This document shows, one piece after another, positions 12,914-14,076 of a stretch of 14,076 nucleotides of DNA. Within the stretch, counting starts at the first letter, position 1, and each line of letters opens with the position of its first letter. The position numbers were made by a program, and so were the translations under genes. Source of the DNA: Thermoprotei archaeon (GTDB lineage Archaea > Thermoproteota > Thermoprotei > Thermofilales > B20-G17); assembly GCA_003649515.1 (NCBI GenBank), contig QMSC01000020.1:1-14076 (forward strand), written 5' to 3'. The notes beneath the pieces are model-generated. The model searched no databases, was not told the DNA's origin, and saw nothing but the letters and a program-made list of their open reading frames with translations.

Positions 12914-13996
12914 ATGTACGATATATTGGTGACTACGCAGAGGGGCCTAGAGAAAATAGCAACTGAGTATATACGCGACTTGGCTGGCGATGTGGAGATA
13001 AAGGTAAAGCCATACGGCTTTAGTGGGTTAATCCTGTTATCCGGAGCTTCGGATAAGTATTCTCTTGCAAAAAAGATAGAAGAAAATGTTCCAGAAGTTG
13101 AGAAGGTTTTCATAGTAGAGAGAGCCGTTAAGGCAAATATTGAGGATATAGTGGAAGCGGTTAAAGGCGTCGTTAAAGGTAAAATAGGTTCCGATGAAAC
13201 TTTTGCCGTCCGAACAAGAAGAAGGGGAAAGCATAGATTTACGAGTATCGATGTCAACGTTAGGGTAGGTGATGTAGTAAGGGAGGTAACTGGCGCCGAT
13301 GTGGATCTGGATTACCCTGATAAGATCGTGTGGGTGGATATAATCCAAGATGTAGCGTTGATTTCGATAACCTCCGGAGTTGTCGAGCACAAAAAGATGA
13401 GGCCCGGTAAACCTGCCATAAAGAGCTTTCTATCAAAGCTATCTCTCGTGCAGGTTCCCTATCTGGGCCCCCTCGATGCAGTCTACAGAATTGGTTTAAG
13501 AATAGGTCGTGCGACACAAACCTTTGAAATAGGCGAACTGGTCGTAGCTCCTTATCAGGCGTGCACCGGTGAGGAACTATACCATTTCCTTAAGGGAGTT
13601 TTCGAGGGTATTTCATCACGATATAGGATACAGGAGAAAACTTACGCCTATAGGCCTAGACGAGTAAAGGTACTGGTACAAGACCTATACCAGCTAATAA
13701 GGGAGAGGAGGGGCGAAGTAATAATAGCTACATCAACTAGAGGCGAAGTTCTTTACAAGGCTCTGGATAGCGTCATTCCGGCATTGAAAAAAGCTAAGAG
13801 GATCAACATACTAGTTGGAGCTAGAGAGGGATTGCCAGTAGGAGTATTCAGATTTGCATCGATAGTAGTAGATCTATCGCCTGGCGTTACTATTTCGACG
13901 GATTTCGCAGGTGTAGCAGCTATTGTAGCTCTCTTAACTAGCCTTGAGGAGAGGGGCTTCTTTCCGATCTTTGAGGGCAAGAAGAAATCCAAATAA
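12914..13996 (+). CDS. THUMP domain-containing SPOUT-like RNA methylase
   Basis: A 360-residue predicted RNA-modifying protein of the archaeal THUMP-SPOUT group (COG1818-like). The N-terminal part MYDILVTTQRGLEKIATEY starts a ferredoxin-like plus THUMP region (to about 160), with the THUMP core FAVRTRRRGKHRFTSIDVNV and VDIIQDVALISI. The C-terminal half resembles a trefoil-knot SPOUT methyltransferase domain: VPYLGP and RIGRATQTFEIGELVVAPYQ, then ILVGAREGLPVGVFRFAS and DLSPGVTISTDFAGVAA, the likely knot that would bind S-adenosylmethionine. THUMP domains recruit tRNA, so tRNA or rRNA methylation is the likely role, but the modified base is not deducible. The ATG has only a weak upstream ribosome site and may be served by a short leader. 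It is transcribed separately from the mevalonate operon. Confidence 0.9.
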   Translation: MYDILVTTQRGLEKIATEYIRDLAGDVEIKVKPYGFSGLILLSGASDKYSLAKKIEENVPEVEKVFIVERAVKANIEDIVEAVKGVVKGKIGSDETFAVRTRRRGKHRFTSIDVNVRVGDVVREVTGADVDLDYPDKIVWVDIIQDVALISITSGVVEHKKMRPGKPAIKSFLSKLSLVQVPYLGPLDAVYRIGLRIGRATQTFEIGELVVAPYQACTGEELYHFLKGVFEGISSRYRIQEKTYAYRPRRVKVLVQDLYQLIRERRGEVIIATSTRGEVLYKALDSVIPALKKAKRINILVGAREGLPVGVFRFASIVVDLSPGVTISTDFAGVAAIVALLTSLEERGFFPIFEGKKKSK

Positions 13997-14023
13997 TGCG
14001 TTTACATATGAAATGGCTCTAAG

Positions 14024-14032
14024 CTTTAATAA
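14024..14032 (+). promoter_or_regulatory. TATA-like element leading to a gene beyond the window
   Basis: CTTTAATAA has its centre about 26 bases before 14054. Immediately after are AAGGT (14052-14056) and candidate starts TTG 14059, GTG 14061 and ATG 14069, but too few codons remain to choose a frame or name a product. Confidence 0.35.
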
Positions 14033-14076
14033 TTACTATCCATAAGATATCAAGGTAGTTGTGCGTCGATGTTTCC

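Noticed and set aside
13037..13390. A 117-codon minus-strand frame (and a second at 12898-13257) within the THUMP gene
   Set aside because: These are antisense to a conserved protein, with no recognisable family and no upstream signals.
1..14076. CRISPR arrays, insertion sequences, integrase genes, toxin-antitoxin pairs, tRNA or rRNA genes
   Set aside because: I looked for regular repeats, transposase motifs, terminal inverted repeats and tRNA-like arms and saw none; the genes are dense and housekeeping in character.

Overview
The window is chromosomal DNA from an archaeon. Evidence: ribosomal protein L35Ae, an archaeal/eukaryotic-type ATP-dependent DNA ligase, a stand-alone TRAM protein, a single-domain KaiC/RadA-type ATPase, a PAC2 proteasome-assembly-type protein, the archaeal thiolase/HMG-CoA synthase/DUF35 trio, and a THUMP-SPOUT protein. 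TATA-like boxes sit about 26 bases before likely transcription starts, many leaders are very short, and arginine is mostly AGG/AGA. Proteins rich in E, K and R suggest a thermophile. The gene set fits the Thermoproteota (TACK) broadly; I cannot name a genus. I see no mobile element, phage gene, CRISPR array, rRNA or tRNA.

Layout. (1) 1-622: a possible upstream gene end, then L35Ae and a small TRAM protein (translation/RNA functions). (2) 711-3100: DNA ligase, convergent with a coiled-coil protein of unknown function. (3) 3171-4810: a HAD phosphatase and a PfkB sugar/nucleoside kinase overlapping by ATGA. (4) 4852-7679: a KaiC-like ATPase, a radical SAM protein with an extra cysteine cluster, and an XRE-type regulator, very tightly spaced. 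(5) 7686-8871, minus strand: a PAC2 protein ending in an HbYX motif, followed at once by a small heat-shock protein; this looks like a proteostasis operon. (6) 8872-9083: a 212-bp divergent control region. (7) 9084-9794: deoxyribose-phosphate aldolase. (8) 9875-12845: an operon for the first steps of the mevalonate pathway (HMG-CoA synthase, acetoacetyl-CoA thiolase, DUF35 scaffold) that ends in a small HTH/zinc-ribbon regulator. A perfect inverted repeat lies just upstream of its promoter. (9) 12914-13996: a THUMP-SPOUT RNA-modification protein, then a promoter-like site leading out of the window.

Most genes belong to known housekeeping families. The parts that merit attention are the regulator-linked mevalonate operon with its palindromic candidate operator, the KaiC/radical SAM/XRE unit with no assigned substrate, the HbYX-PAC2 plus Hsp20 pair, and the uncharacterised coiled-coil protein. 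I did not find convincing evidence of a wholly new defence or mobile system.
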